64,000 nt of DNA from Tetraselmis striata. Lineage: Eukaryota > Chlorophyta > Chlorodendrophyceae > Chlorodendrales > Chlorodendraceae. The notes under the pieces were generated by a model. The model saw only the letters and a list, made by a program, of their open reading frames with translations. It was not told where the DNA came from and did no database searches. Position numbers and translations under genes: made by a program. Below, piece after piece: positions 36,501 through 48,485 of this stretch. Where the stretch lies: assembly GCA_006384855.1 (NCBI GenBank), contig VCJN01001838.1, positions 243,314-307,313 on the forward strand, written 5' to 3'. Every line of letters begins with the position of its first letter. The first letter of the stretch is position 1.

Positions 36501-39500
36501 TATCCATCTATGGTGTGCGCTGTGTGCCAAACCCCCATAATAATGGATATGGCACTACAAGCTGACGCCCAGTAGGACCACGTATGTATGGGCAGCTTGT
36601 CCTCCAGTACGTTGTGCGGCATCGCTGCCAAAGTATCTCCAGAGGCATCGGCATTTCTAGCTAGTGGCTTTTACGGCAGCAGAAGTCGCATCAGGACTCG
36701 GGTCATGACGGCAATCCTCGCAAGACTCCGCGCGTAATAAGTACAGATAAGGGATTTCAAGGGTTCCTCGGCCGATGACAGCTGCATGGGCAGCGGCCGG
36801 TGTGGGGCTTGCCGGGGGCACAATGCGCCAGCGCACTGCGGGCGCGCACCTTCACTATGTGCAGGTACCCCTTCTGCGCGGCCAGCATGAGCGGCGCCGC
36901 GCCCTCCGCGTTCTGCCCGTCCGTTCCTTCGCCACACTTCAGGATGTACTTTGGGTGCCACAGCGGGGGCCATTGAGGGGGCGGGGGGTCAGCGCGAGAG
37001 AGCAGAGCAGAGCAGGGAGTGGAATGTCAGGCGACCGGCCGCTAATTTAGCGTTGGGGACCGTACGTGTGTCAAACCCACAATTGGCGGGGAGCTAAGGC
37101 TCTTAGACCCTAAAATCTCAAAGCCTGATCGGCATTCAGGGTCGTGTTCAGGGTCAATAAATCACGTACTCGGGTTTAGGGTCATCTGAAGTGTTTTGAA
37201 GGATTTGCTTCGGGGGGCAGGGCTGCACAGACAGATAAGGGGTCATAGGGGGGTTCTCCGCGGTGTACATATTATGGCTATCAGCGCCCATATGTATACA
37301 CACGGCCCACCGCACTTGCAAGCAGTCTTAGGGTTCAGAAAACATTTCAGGTTACTTTCCAAGATGAAGAATTTAGGGTTTATGTTAGGGTTGGGTGATT
37401 GGGTTGGGCTGTGCTCCGGGGGGTTTGCGCACATGGCCGCGGGGGCTGGGGGGTAAGGGGGGGGGGGGGGGGGGGGGTCAACAAATGTATACATAGGGGC
37501 CCCATCAAAGTGAACATCGAGTAATGGAAGCATGACCGCGGTACCCCGGTCACTGCGGTGCCCCACTGGCGCGCACCTTGACCACGCCTGGGTGCCCCCC
37601 CTCCACCGCCGCAAACAGCGGCGTCTCGCCGTCGTCCGCAAACTCGCAGGGGCTGCCGCCCGCCGCGAGCAGCATGTACACCACCTCGCGGTGACCCCCG
37701 CGCGCCGCCAGCGAGACGGGCCCCAGGCCCTCGGGCGTGTACTGCACCGGCGAGGCGCCCGCCTCCAGCAGCGCCGCCACGCAGTCGCGGTGGCCGCCCT
37801 CCGCCGCCGCCATGAGCGCCGTCTTGCCGCTGGTGGCCGCCTTGCTCACGTCTATGCCCGCCTCCAGCAGCAACTGCACCGGACAGAACGCCAAAAAGCT
37901 CAGAAATGAAGGGGCAGGCGGCTGGGGTGGAAGCGCCCCGCAATCCTCCGATGCATTGAAAGACAGTGAAATGGAAGTTGCGCGATCAGGAACGAGATTA
38001 TCATCATTGACGATCGAGATCATCGAATGAATACGTAAGATTAATTATTGAGATGAATAATCAATCTCAATTATTCATTATTGGTAATATCGATAAAATA
38101 TGAATGGTGGAGATTAATCTCGATCTCGAGATTAATGACGATTGAGAAAATGATGATGCGCGATATGCTCTGCGAGGGGCTCCCCCTTGCCTGCGGCTGC
38201 CTGCGCCCACTGAGCGCCAGCGCGGCCCGGCCTGAGCGGTGCTGGCCAGGGGCTCAGAGGGTACTATCCCCCCCCCCCCCGGCCCCCCGCCCCCCCGGCC
38301 CCTGGCCTACTCGATGAGGCAACCCTACCCGTATCAGTTCCCACAGATTGTTTCGTGAATGCTTGCACAGTTCCGATGAACGCTGCTCCGGTGTGTACCG
38401 TTCAATGCCGGTGCTGGCGCGACTTTAAGAATGCGGAGCATAAGCCGGGCTGCATCCGACCTTTCGCAACATTCGAGACAGGTCCACTGCAGTTGTGTCG
38501 AAACTTAGCTATTCGCAGGTGATGTGGGAGGTGGTGGGGGGGGGTATGTGACGGGGGGAGGGAGGGGTGGGGAGGAGGCCCGCGCGGCAGCGCACCTTGA
38601 GCAGCTCGGTGTGCCCCTCGGCAGCGCACAGCTTCAGCGGCGTGTTCTCCAGCTCATCCAGCGCTGTCGTTGGCTGCCGCGGCGCCCGGCACAGCAACAA
38701 GAAAGGGGAGGGCAGGGCAGGAGGGGCGTCAGGCCCAGGCAAGCCATGGTGGGGGGGGGGGGGGGGGGGGGGGGGGCAAAGGGTTTCAAAAACACACAGA
38801 CGCACATACGTATATACATATATACATATATACACACATATTTGTATATATCTGCACATATATATACCTATATACACAAATATACAGACATGCACATTTC
38901 CACATACACATACATGTACATCACATACACAAACACGTACACAAATACAGATATGTTTATGTTTATATAATACGGGAGGGGGAAGGGAGGGGGGGAGCAG
39001 GGCGCACATCAAAGTTGAGCTGCCCCGCGTTGTCGAGCAGCAGCTTTGCCGCCTCCAGCTGGCCGTTAAACGCGGCGGCGCAGAGCGCCACGGCGGCGTG
39101 TCCCCCCGGCACCGCGACGTCCTGCTGCGCCAGCGCCTCCAGCACGCCCTGCAGATCAAGAGGGGGGGGGCGCAGAGAGGCACAGCTGCGTGAGGCGGTG
39201 CGGGGAGTTTACCCACCCCAACCACATGCCCCCTGCTCGGGCCCAACCCACTTGAAACTCTCAGCCACAGAGTTTTTGTGCCCCACATCATTGCCCAGCA
39301 AGCCAGCTGTCTACTGCATACCCATCATTTGCCCAGACTGAGAGCCAGGCGGCACCATGGCACCCGGGCGTGGGCGAGGATGATGGGGGCACACACGAGT
39401 GGTCCAGTGTTTACTTGTGCCATACATCCTCCCTTCCTAATCCGGAATGACACCGCGAGTGCCACCGCGCCGATGACATTCCGGAACACAAACACGGGCG

Positions 39501-40830
39501 TGCATGCTGTGTGTAGGAACACTCGCTATGGGTCCGTTAAAGCTTCGTCTACATCTTGCAGGTGCCTCTGACCGCCAGTGCATGTCCACAGTGATGTTAT
39601 CACCGCATCGGCCCCCATACCCATACGTCAATACTACTCACGCGACATTGGGGGGGGGGGGCGGGGGGGGGGGGGGGGTACCTGCAGCACAATCACATGG
39701 CCAGACTGCGCAGACTGGAACAGCACGTTATCCCGCGGCTCCGAGCCCGGGATGCCCCGTGCCAGCTCCTCCCACTCCTGCCAAGGTGAGTACAAATCCA
39801 ACAAGGTGAGCTGCGGCCTCCCCCAGGGGGGGCAGCAGCATCGCAGGACCTTGCGTAAGTGGGGGCAAGGAGGGCACCTGCTCCGCAGCAATCTGCTCAG
39901 CCGTCTTTATTAGCTCTTTTTCCTGCAGGGCGGCGCCACATACCACTGTTGGCTCCCGCACTAAAGAAGCAGCAACACCATGGACAGCAGCAGCAGCAGC
40001 GGCGGCGGCGGCGGCGGATGGTGCGCTGACAGCTTAGTTGCCTTTCCGGGAGACGGCGGGCAGACACTAAGGGGGGGGGGGGGGGGGGGGGGGCGTACCT
40101 CGGCGGTGTACTGTTTGCGAAGCACTACGGAGTTGACCGTTTTCAGGCGGTTGCGCAGCTGCTCCGTCATCGACCCCGTCTTCTTCAAGCTCCGCTGCTC
40201 GATACCACGCAGGTGGGGCACAGAGTGTGGGCGATGTCAGCCTTGTCTGCCCCCCCCCCCCCCCCCCCCCCCCCGCCTTTGTCCCCCTTGGATGTCCTGT
40301 TTCCTTGCCGCTGAGCAGTGCACCCTTGGATAAATGGGGGGGAAGGGCGGGGGGGGGGGTCCTTGCCTTGGTGGGCGACACGTGGCGATGGCGCGACTGG
40401 TGCTTCTGCGCGGAGAAGTCGATGCTCATGCGCGCCACCATCTTGGGGATGTGCCCCCACGTGATCTGCAGCGGGCGGGGGCGTGCGCTCAGGCCTCACC
40501 CTGACTGCACTGGTGAGCCAGGCCATCCCTCCTGAGCCACCCATAAGCCACCCTTCTTGTGATATACATCTGATTTCATTTGCATTTTATTAAATAGGGA
40601 CGGAAATGACCTAGTGGTAAGGCATGCCTATCCAAGGGCAGGAGTCGCAGGAAGGGGAAATCTCCTCCGATGATAGCCAGGGGCTTCGACATTGCCGGAG
40701 CGATTATAATGACATGCTGTTGTAAGGAGGGGGTGCCGACCTTGGCCTGCCGCCCCTCGACGGGCTGGCTCTTCACCGAGTTATGCAGCTCCTTGTTCAG
40801 CTTCTTCAGCTCCAGCGGTGGCCGCGACAT
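33576..40830 (-). CDS. Ankyrin-repeat protein, 14 exons, all junctions phase 0
   Basis: Exons, 5' to 3': 40,830-40,741; 40,465-40,367; 40,194-40,099; 39,922-39,878; 39,777-39,682; 39,148-39,008; 38,673-38,596; 37,873-37,577; 36,948-36,850; 35,782-35,705; 35,601-35,482; 35,096-34,998; 34,787-34,689; 33,968-33,576 (TGA). The ~609-residue protein has a basic ~110-residue N-terminal part without a known domain (MSRPPLELKKLNKELHNSVK...; ITWGHIPKMVARMSIDFSAQ). Ankyrin repeats follow from about residue 110 to 480 with classic cores (TALMAAAEGGHRDCVAALLE, ETPLFAAVEGGHPGVV, NVTPLLHAAACGKLELA). A ~130-residue C-terminal tail has no domain. Ankyrin repeats are protein-binding scaffolds; no catalytic domain is present, so partners cannot be inferred. 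An upstream in-frame ATG at 40,917 would add 29 residues. Two donors are probably GC (after 40,367 and 35,705). Confidence 0.87.
37990..38150. repeat. AT-rich palindromic patch in an ankyrin-gene intron
   Basis: Dense overlapping inverted words (GAGATTAATCTCGATCTCGA, TGAATAATCAATCTCAATTA) in an otherwise GC-rich intron. It could fold into several short hairpins. No coding or known element. Confidence 0.5.
38797..38975. repeat. ATACATATATAC-type microsatellite in an ankyrin-gene intron
   Basis: Imperfect TA/CA dinucleotide sequence directly next to the ~27-nt G-run at 38,750-38,776. It produces spurious Ile/Tyr/His-rich frames on both strands. Confidence 0.85.
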
Positions 40831-40917
40831 GCTGCCCGATCCGCCGCTGCGAGACGGCGCCGCGGCCGCTGCCGGCCCGCCGGCGCAGCAGAACACGCCT
40901 GTCAGCCCCGAGCGCAA

Positions 40918-41904
40918 ATCCCCCCCCTCCTCCTCCCCGTGTGATTCCGCGCTACTCCTACTCTTAGCTTCCTGGGGCTACCAGAGGGGTGGTGGTCGCG
41001 AAGGGGGGGGGGAAGGGGGGGGGGGGGGGGGGGGGGCAGGGGGTGTAATTACAAATATTATCTTTCTGTCGGGAACTTACCGCCGTCCTTACTGACGCCA
41101 CAGCCCATGGCGCCGCCAACCCACCCTCGCAGGCCGCCTCAGGGTGCGCAGCTGCAGGCGCCGGGACGTTCCCGGGGAAGAATCAGGAGAGGAATCGAGG
41201 GGTCAGCGATGCGGCGCGACCCTGTTCGGCGAGGCTTCCCACGGGCGAGGCCTTGCGCCAGCGACTCCTGCTGCATGTGTACATCGTCTGTTGTACGACA
41301 GCTGCTCCGACGGATGAGCGCGAGTCGCCACGCGGCGCAATATAAATTTTGGCGATGACTACATGATACATGAAAAGCCTTTCATGATTATGTACATTCC
41401 GGTATCATATGCTGGGCGGATATTCGTACGTACTCGTAGGATATATTAGGGTACCAGTAAGGCCACACAGACGTATATCAATCGCTGTTTTAGGTGCCGA
41501 CCGCGCCCCCCCCCCCCCCCCCCCCCCTCCCCTCCCCCCCCCCCCCCGCCCCCGCACACACACACCCTTTTTTGGCCCTCTTTTTTTCTCGACTGCTGGA
41601 CGGTAAGTACTACTGATCTACTACAGTCCCCAAGCAATATTGCTTGAGTGGCCCCAGGGTGCCTCTGGCATGTTGCATGTAGGTGCTTTGCAGCCTACTT
41701 TATTAGGGAGCAGACAAGGAGGCTGGCTGGGTAGGCGGAGCATGTTGATGGTAGGTGTTGCTATGGTGCCTCAAGCCATCAAGGGACATTCGATGGGATT
41801 GCAGCGTTATTATTGTACGTGAAAAAAATGAAAACTTATTTACATGATAAAACCCCCGACCGTTTGACGACAACCTACAATACTTGCTACTGCTACTTAT
41901 CACT
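40918..41904. other. Upstream region of the ankyrin gene, no gene recognised
   Basis: Contains a G-run at ~41,004-41,036 and a C-rich tract at ~41,507-41,547. The ankyrin gene promoter should be in the first part. No ORF with a domain was found. Confidence 0.45.
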
Positions 41905-42165
41905 TTAAGAGCTTGAATATATACTCCACAGCGCAAGTGCGAATGAGGACTTCTGCAAGAAGGGCACCCGCTCCTCGCGTGGCATTTTGCTGGCTCCTCC
42001 TCGTGTTGCGTAGTGTGGAGCAAGCAGTGCGCAATAACTGCCGGCAAATAGCTCCTTGCCGATGGCCGCTTGCTTGGCTCCTAGATAGTTGATGCATGCT
42101 AGCCCCGCTGCGTTGTATTTCACATCCATGTTAATGTCTTCATCCAGCTCGCTATCGTCTGTCAT
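41905..42165 (-). other. Short ORF of unknown nature
   Basis: 86 codons beginning MTDDSELDEDINMDVKYN, acidic at the start and then neutral (AAGLACINYLGAKQAAIGKE). It has coding-like texture but no recognised family. A second short coding-like frame on the plus strand at 42,503-42,640 (MLLRLAAGDKRVLARANEDY...) lies nearby. Both could be exons or fragments of a decayed element. Confidence 0.25.
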
Positions 42166-42640
42166 ATGCTCGCGCTTTATTGCAGCCTTGTTTGGCAGCC
42201 TTCTTGGCCTTGGCTCCCTACTTGTTAAATGTGCATTCCGAGCATTCCGGATTTCGTCCGAAGCACTTGCACCGCCACCGCTCAGGCGCTCATACGCGCA
42301 TTACCCTTCGTGCCAAACAGATTGGCATCCATTTACGTAGCAAGCTGTCATATATTATTAGTATACATAGTATATGGCATTGAATACTGCCTTATCGCTA
42401 TAATATACATATAACGGTATATATATGGGCGGGCGCCAAGGACGATAGGGCATGTTGACAACTGAGGTCGGACTGTCAATGTGTTATATTTGTTATTACA
42501 ATAATGCTACTGCGCTTAGCCGCTGGTGACAAGCGCGTGCTGGCGCGCGCAAACGAGGACTACATCAAGGCTATGTGCGCACCCCTAGCTAAATGCCACC
42601 AGCCCTCCAGCCTGCTCCGGCTGCTCAGCCCTCATCAGTG

Positions 42641-43324
42641 AGGGGCTGCCAGCCTTGTAATCACTTCTTCTATCTTACCTAGTAGAGCCTGGCTCCGGCA
42701 CTTGCTACTGCACTACCACTACATGCAACTCAGGCATAAGGACGCACCATGTTATGCGCATGACAAGTTATGGGCTAGTTCCACACGTTGCGTTTGGCTT
42801 TTGACGAATGCCTCGCTATGGAGGCATTGTAGACGAAAGTCCGTCGTGCAACAACGACGTTATAAAACGGAGCTCAAAGATAGAGTCTCGGAGTATCGAA
42901 GTGTTTTTTTCTTAGCGTTGTCCATTTTAGCGCAGTCGACTACGATGGGTCGTTGACATTATCTACCACGTACTGTGGTTACCATCAGCCGCCTTGGATC
43001 AGCCGCCTTGATGGATTAGCTGCACAATGGTCTCATGAAAAGGTATACCCAGCGGGAGCAGGTTGGAGCACCGGGGAGGCGCGGGGGGGGGGGGGGGGGG
43101 GGGCGTGCAACATTCATATTCGGCACGTCAGCCGCAACGCCCTGCCGTTGTTCCGCCGTCAGCGCCGGGTGTCACACCTATCGTCCATCTATGCATCGAC
43201 CACGTACGAAAAGGGTCCGTGAGAGCCCGGCTTATTCCGTCAACATAGAGAATGGTATGGCAGTGTAGTCCCCGAGAGGCCATCGCTCACGATATCACGC
43301 GTGCTGCACGATTGACGAGTACTT
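42641..43324. other. Non-coding stretch
   Basis: Short frames only. A run of about 20 G lies at 43,083-43,103. No repeat partner was noticed in the window. Confidence 0.35.
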
Positions 43325-44965
43325 TTGGCACGGGTGACATCGTGCATCTTTGGGTACTTAATGGTCGACGACATGTCCGGCGGTGATTTGAGGCCGGTCT
43401 CGCCTTCACGTCCCGGCATGCACACACTTGGCGGTGCTCCTCTCCTGCGGGCTACCACCGGTGGAGGATATGGTGGGAGGAGCTGTGGACGCAGCGGAAG
43501 TAGACGTGGAGGCCGCGGCCGTAGTGACGTTGTCACCGGTGACGAGCCGGGGGAAGTGGATCGAATCCTGACGGTCATAAAGGAACTTCAAGTCGGAATG
43601 GCAAGAATTGGCGATGACCAATCACGACTTTGGGAGGAGGTCCAGTGGTATCGCACATGTGTCGAGTGACGACAAGCGCGGTCAGCTCGAGTCCAATAAA
43701 CTGGACACACCTACAGCACCTCGCCGATTTGATCCGGCCGACGAAGGTAGCGGGCGTCGGACTCTAATACCGGCCCCGCTGGAGTCGGCACGCCAGGCTT
43801 CGGTTGGGCGAGCCAGAGGTGACACTTCAGTAATCTCTCGCGAGAAACGGGGTTTTCTAAGCTAACCAAAACCATGTTGATGTCGTTTTGGACATCCCTA
43901 GCGATCTCGTGGTTCGGCATCAAGGCACCAGAGTTGATATATCAGGCTATCTCTCGTCTGGACATCAAGATGGTGTACTCCAAGTCGATGGTGTACTCTA
44001 GGATTAACTCTTCAACATGCTCATGCTGAGCATGCGCTCGTCTAAGCAAGGCATGGATGCACTTGCACTAGTCGATGTAAATCCACCGAATCGGGGAGCT
44101 CTCGCGTGGCAAGCACCGCATGACAAGTTGGACATATACTCTATAGCTCGCATCATTGACATTGGCAGTCGACTTACCTACCGACAAGTACGATCCGACC
44201 TCCGGCCGAAGCGTCGGCGATTTTATTCAAGGCAGGCGCCAGCTGTGGCACAAGCTAAACGAGTCGGTTGTATGTTTGATGCCACCCGGCCAACACTGCA
44301 TTCCCGATCACTTTCTCGGGATTATACTACTCGGATGCCTACAGAGTGATCATCCAGTATTATGCATGTGCAAATGCGCAGTGCTCACCGGTGCCGATGG
44401 CGTTTGGACCCTACTCGAGTCTCGCGTAGTCAAAGAGCGACTGCTAGATAAGAACGACAATTCCGGCTTTGATTACATCGGGCAATAGCAATTGGGCTCG
44501 TGCCCAACCATGGAGCAGCCATCCCAACCACATGCATTTTTGGCCAACAAGTTTTAGAAATTTGTTAGTCCCTTTGCCGGTAGATGCTCCTGGTGTGGTT
44601 CTAAGAACCAAAGCCATGCATAAGTCCTCCGCTGCCCCAAGAAACAACCCCCGGACAAATCCCCTCCACCTCCCAGCGCCGCTGCAATCCGCCTTTGTAG
44701 AAAATTCCAAAGACACTCAATCGGATGGCCACATGCATCTCTCTGCATATCCCGAGAGTCCCTCAAACCTGCAATGTCCAACCCCAAAACCTCGCACAAC
44801 CCTAACACACACCCACCATTAACAGACAGATTAACAGACACGCTCCCGCAATTCACCACATACGACTCACACCCCCGCTACGACAGGGGAGGGAGCAATA
44901 TCAAGCGGCATGGAAGGAGGAGGAGGGCGGGGGAAAAGGAGGAAGGCCGCAAGCTGCATCCGTAA
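43325..44965 (+). pseudogene. Degenerate gag-like retrotransposon region with broken zinc knuckle
   Basis: A chain of plus-strand fragments in changing frames. 43,325-43,669 has a Gly/Arg-rich basic patch and then a coiled-coil-like EVDRILTVIKELQVGMARIG. 43,608-43,865 follows in another frame. 44,156-44,488 gives KLNESVVCLMPPGQHCIPDH and LLESRVVKERLL, resembling copia-type gag helices. From 44,585 there is a zinc-knuckle-like CSWCGSKNQSH...LRCPKK, interrupted by TAA at 44,621-44,623. Order and content fit a Ty1/copia gag that has decayed. No protease or integrase follows. Confidence 0.45.
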
Positions 44966-45625
44966 TCCCAAGGGTCATCCTCACAGCAGTTGAATAAAGC
45001 ATGTTCTAAAAGCAATTCGGCTTGGGCAGTGGAGAGCAGCAAGTCATCACGTTGTAATTCAATTTCAATTTCTAAAAACCGCCGAGGTCCCGACTGCGAG
45101 GCATCGGATGGCGAGCAGATGGCATGGAACAAGGCGGCGAGGAAGAGTCACTCGTCGAAACGGGGTCCGCTTGACCGCGCCTAACACGGTACTTGTAATG
45201 TATCCGAACTCAATTTTACTGTACGATTACTGTATTCCGTATTACCCCGCGCCTGACCGCGCCTAACCCTCGCCTATATCCGCTTTTAGTCATTTTATCT
45301 CCGCCTATCCGGCGGTGGTCGCGAGTATCCGCGCCGAGCCATGACTGCCATGGCAGTACCCGTACGTACGCTAACGGTACGTGATATGAGCCCCTTGCTG
45401 CGCACTTCGCCCCCTCGAGTACCCGTACAAGCTACACAGGTGCGCGAGGGCGCTCGGCGCTGGTCGGCCAGCAGCTGACGCGGCGCGAGTGTCTCCATAC
45501 CGGTACCGTACCGGTTCCGACGCAGTGCGTCCGACGGAGGTGCCGCTCATCATTCCCATCTTCCCACATGCTCACCGTGCGCGTAACTATAACCCGCGAT
45601 TGGCTTCGAGCCAGTCCCCCGTGCG
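44966..45625. other. Intergenic sequence
   Basis: No gene recognised. Pairs of short GTACCCGTACG/GGTACCGTACC words occur at 45,357-45,510. Similar words recur at ~8,620, ~14,985 and ~62,920 and are probably part of a dispersed repeat. Confidence 0.35.
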
Positions 45626-47283
45626 ATGCCTCGCGGCGGCCAGCGAGGAGTCAGTTCGATAACAATATTTCAACATAGCAAGGATGCACATGGCAAGGTC
45701 GTTGGGGTGCAGTGCCGTGTGTGCAAGCAGACACTCGGCGGGACCAGCCGATACTCTAGAGAGCGCCACCTCAAAACTGCGGCGAACCATGCCTGCTCTG
45801 CAGAGCAAGCAAGCCCGCTTACTGGCAAGCGCCCGTTAGTGCCGACACGTAGGTCTGCGATCTATAGAGTGCACACATGAAGGCATAGCCATCAACGTAA
45901 CGTTCACCCCCCCCCCCCCGCCCCTTTTCTCAGATGAAAAAAACAATAGGCTCTTCGCCGTCGCAAGGGCTTGATGAGCCAGCAGCGTCGCTCGAGCCCC
46001 CCCCCCCCCCCCCCCCTCCCCCATCCATGCGTCTCCCCCCGCCGCACCGACACCCCCTCGTCCGCGCCGAACCCGAACTCGAGCAGCCCAACGCAGCGTT
46101 CCTGACCAGAGGAATGACGTCGGCCGATGGGTTGGTTTTCGGTTCATGTCAAACCATAACGAGCTGGACATCACCACGACGTTCCCCAACGACAAGGTTA
46201 GGGTGCGGCATCACGACGGACGGTAATGCCCCACTTGTGCCTCGCCCCAAGCCCTTTTGCTGGCCTACTGCTTCACGACCTCCCAACCAATTTAACCTTC
46301 TACCCGCCAGTAATTGACATCGCCTTATTATGTGCTTTCCCCGTGGCCACTTTTACATCACACCCGTGATGCAACTGTCAGCAGTTTGCGAACACATATA
46401 TTCTCGCTCGGTGGTTTACCTTGAATGGACGGTGGAGGCTCGGAGGAGCCACCCGCCCCTAGAGACGTCGACAACGCTGCCGGCAACCGGAAAGACCCAA
46501 GTAGCAACGGGGAGGAGGAACCGGTTCCGGACGTACGGCCCGGTTCGCCTTGGTTGCGCAGCCAATCTCATGCGCTTCGCGAAGATGTGCGAGTATCTCC
46601 GCGGGGACTTGCGCTTGATGTACAACAGCCGGCATGATTGTGCTTGTGTGCAGGTTGGCAGCTCAGGAGAAGGGACGGGGCTGCACAACCCGGGAAGTTG
46701 AGATGTTCGTGGAGAGGGGGTCGGGTTAGCCCCCCCCCCCCCCCCCCCCCCTTTTGCTGCCCATGTGCGTGATGTCACGTGGTCACTTATATCAAATAAT
46801 TGCTTGCTGCGTGCAGGTCACGTACTTCCGGAAGGTCATTGTAGGCAAGTGCAGCAAGAACCCTTAAAGGGCTTTCGCTGCGGAGGTCATGAAGCAGGTG
46901 CTGCGCTCCCCCCCCCCCCCCCCCCGGGCCGCCGCCCCCGCCCCCGCCTTCTGCCTCGCTGCCCCTATGGTGTCATTTGTCTCATTGCCCATGTTGCTTT
47001 GCAGATGAGCAGGCTAGAGGACTTTGAGCTGCTTTACAATGACATGCTCACCCGCATGCGCCGGGACAGGGGCAGTAAATCAACAACGGCGAAGAAGGCA
47101 CACGCAGCTTTGGGTGCTGTTCGGGGGGCAGTCAGCAAGGCGCGGGTGCATGAAGAGTTCTGCGAGGAGGGGGTTAATGTCCACGCACACACCGTTGCTC
47201 TCTTCAAGACGTATGTGGAGGAGTTTGGCCCAGACGGGCTGAAGGTGCATGCCATAAGGGAGGATACAGCCAACATCAAGTGA
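45626..47283 (+). CDS. Candidate multi-exon gene with BED-like zinc finger, unrecognised, possibly broken
   Basis: The first exon candidate 45,626-45,880 has CRVCKQTLGGTSRYSRERH followed by a further His and Cys, a BED-like zinc-finger pattern as in some hAT-transposase-derived proteins. Coding-like pieces follow around 46,075-46,185 (FMSNHNELDITTTFPNDK) and 46,530-46,655 (VRLGCAANLMRFAKMCEYLR). Another at 46,817-46,910 (VTYFRKVIVGKCSKNP, then TAA, then RAFAAEVMKQVLR in the same frame) lies between poly-C introns. The clearest exon is 47,005-47,283, preceded by TGCTTTGCAG: MSRLEDFELLYNDMLTRMRR... to TGA. The in-frame TAA at 46,865-46,867 suggests a pseudogene or a different splice. No function can be given, and the exons may belong to more than one unit. 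Confidence 0.35.
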
Positions 47284-47830
47284 GTGTTGTTGGCATCCGT
47301 GTCTGCAAGGGTAGTATGTGTGTCTTATTCATCCATCATTTTGATTTGGTCACTCCCCTCATGTTGACCTACTATGGCCGAATGGAGACCTTGAAGCCCG
47401 ACCATGAGTCCTACACTCGTGACTATCAAGTACCCGCTACTCGCTATAGTACTTTGATGCATGGCTCCGCTGCCGTACTCCTTCCCGCTAGGTTTAAAGT
47501 ACTGTGACGCCTTACGTTAGGCGGGCATTAGGCGCAGTATATACATGCGATTACTCGCGCCTAATAGTACTTTAGCGCGGTAAGGCGGACCCCGTTTGGA
47601 TGAGTGATTACATGCTGACAAGGCCCGCGCGCGACGTGGCACGCTAATTTGTTGAACCAAAGTTTGGTCCCATCCCCAATAAAGTCGCGAGGGCCCCTAG
47701 CCGCGCACGATGCCGCTAAACTAGTACATGCATCGGTGTGGGCGCGTTACGAATCATCGGCAGTGTTAGCCCGTACTAAAGCCTAGGGCATATTTTAAGG
47801 ATATTAAGGATTGTGTCTATGCGTGTTAAT
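47284..47830. other. Intergenic sequence
   Basis: Short repeated words such as GCGCCTAA and TAGTACTTT; no gene or RNA recognised. Confidence 0.4.
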
Positions 47831-48144
47831 ATGCGTCGAACCCCTTGCCGCATTATACGGTGCGGGTGTCCCCGCGGAGGTTGTGGCCGGGCTGCATGCA
47901 TCAGCCGCCCCAACACTTGACCTCTTGCGCCAACTGCAGTCGTAGGTCTAGCATTAATAGCCCTTGGAGCATTACCTTATTCAAGCCCCGAAGGGCTCAT
48001 GCATCAAACCGGGTAGACCCATGACACGCCGGGGCGATATTGCCGAAATACATCGACCATGAGTCGATCCCGGGACCCCTCGCATACGAGACGACCGCTC
48101 AACTGAGCGGACAAGGAATGCACCTTGTATTGCGCCTTTTTTTG
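47831..48144 (-). repeat. tRNA-derived SINE-like unit 1
   Basis: Read on the minus strand it begins near AAAGGCGCAATACAAGG. It contains a tRNA-like head at 48,120-48,058 with an A-box-like GCTCAGTTGAGCGG and a B-box-like GGGATCGACTC, followed by a ~200-bp body ending near GGTTCGACGCAT. It repeats as the unit at 48,164-48,485. The D-loop and T-stem are too degenerate for a functional tRNA. Confidence 0.6.
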
Positions 48145-48163
48145 AATTATGTCCAGGCGTCTT

Positions 48164-48485
48164 ATGCGTCGAACCCATTGCCACATTATACGGTGCGGGT
48201 GTCCCTGCGGGGGTTGTGGCCGGGCTGCATGCGCATCTGCCGAAGCCGCCCCAACACTTGACCTCTTGCGCCAACTGCAGTCGTAGGTCTAGCATTAATA
48301 GCCCTTGGACCATTACCTTATTCAAACCCCGAAGGGCTAATGCATCAACCGGGTAGACCCATGACACGCCGAGGCGACGTTGCCGAAATACACGGACCAA
48401 GAGTCGATCCCGGGACCTCTCGCATACTACGAGACGACAGCTCAACCGACAAGGAATGTACCTGCTTGTATTGCGCCTTTTTTTG
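48164..48485 (-). repeat. tRNA-derived SINE-like unit 2
   Basis: Second head-to-tail copy of the 47,831-48,144 unit after a 19-bp gap, with scattered substitutions and small indels (roughly nine bases in ten identical by eye). The tRNA-like head is at 48,458-48,396. The matching sequence ends at the T-run TTTTTTT, as in the first copy. Confidence 0.6.

Noticed and set aside
37160-37395. Telomeric repeat (TTTAGGG)
   Set aside because: Only isolated TTTAGGG/TTAGGG words, not a tandem array; similar words occur in many introns here.
48058-48120. Functional tRNA gene on the minus strand
   Set aside because: B-box and part of the D-arm are present, but the D-loop is too short and the T-stem and acceptor do not pair; it fits a SINE head better.
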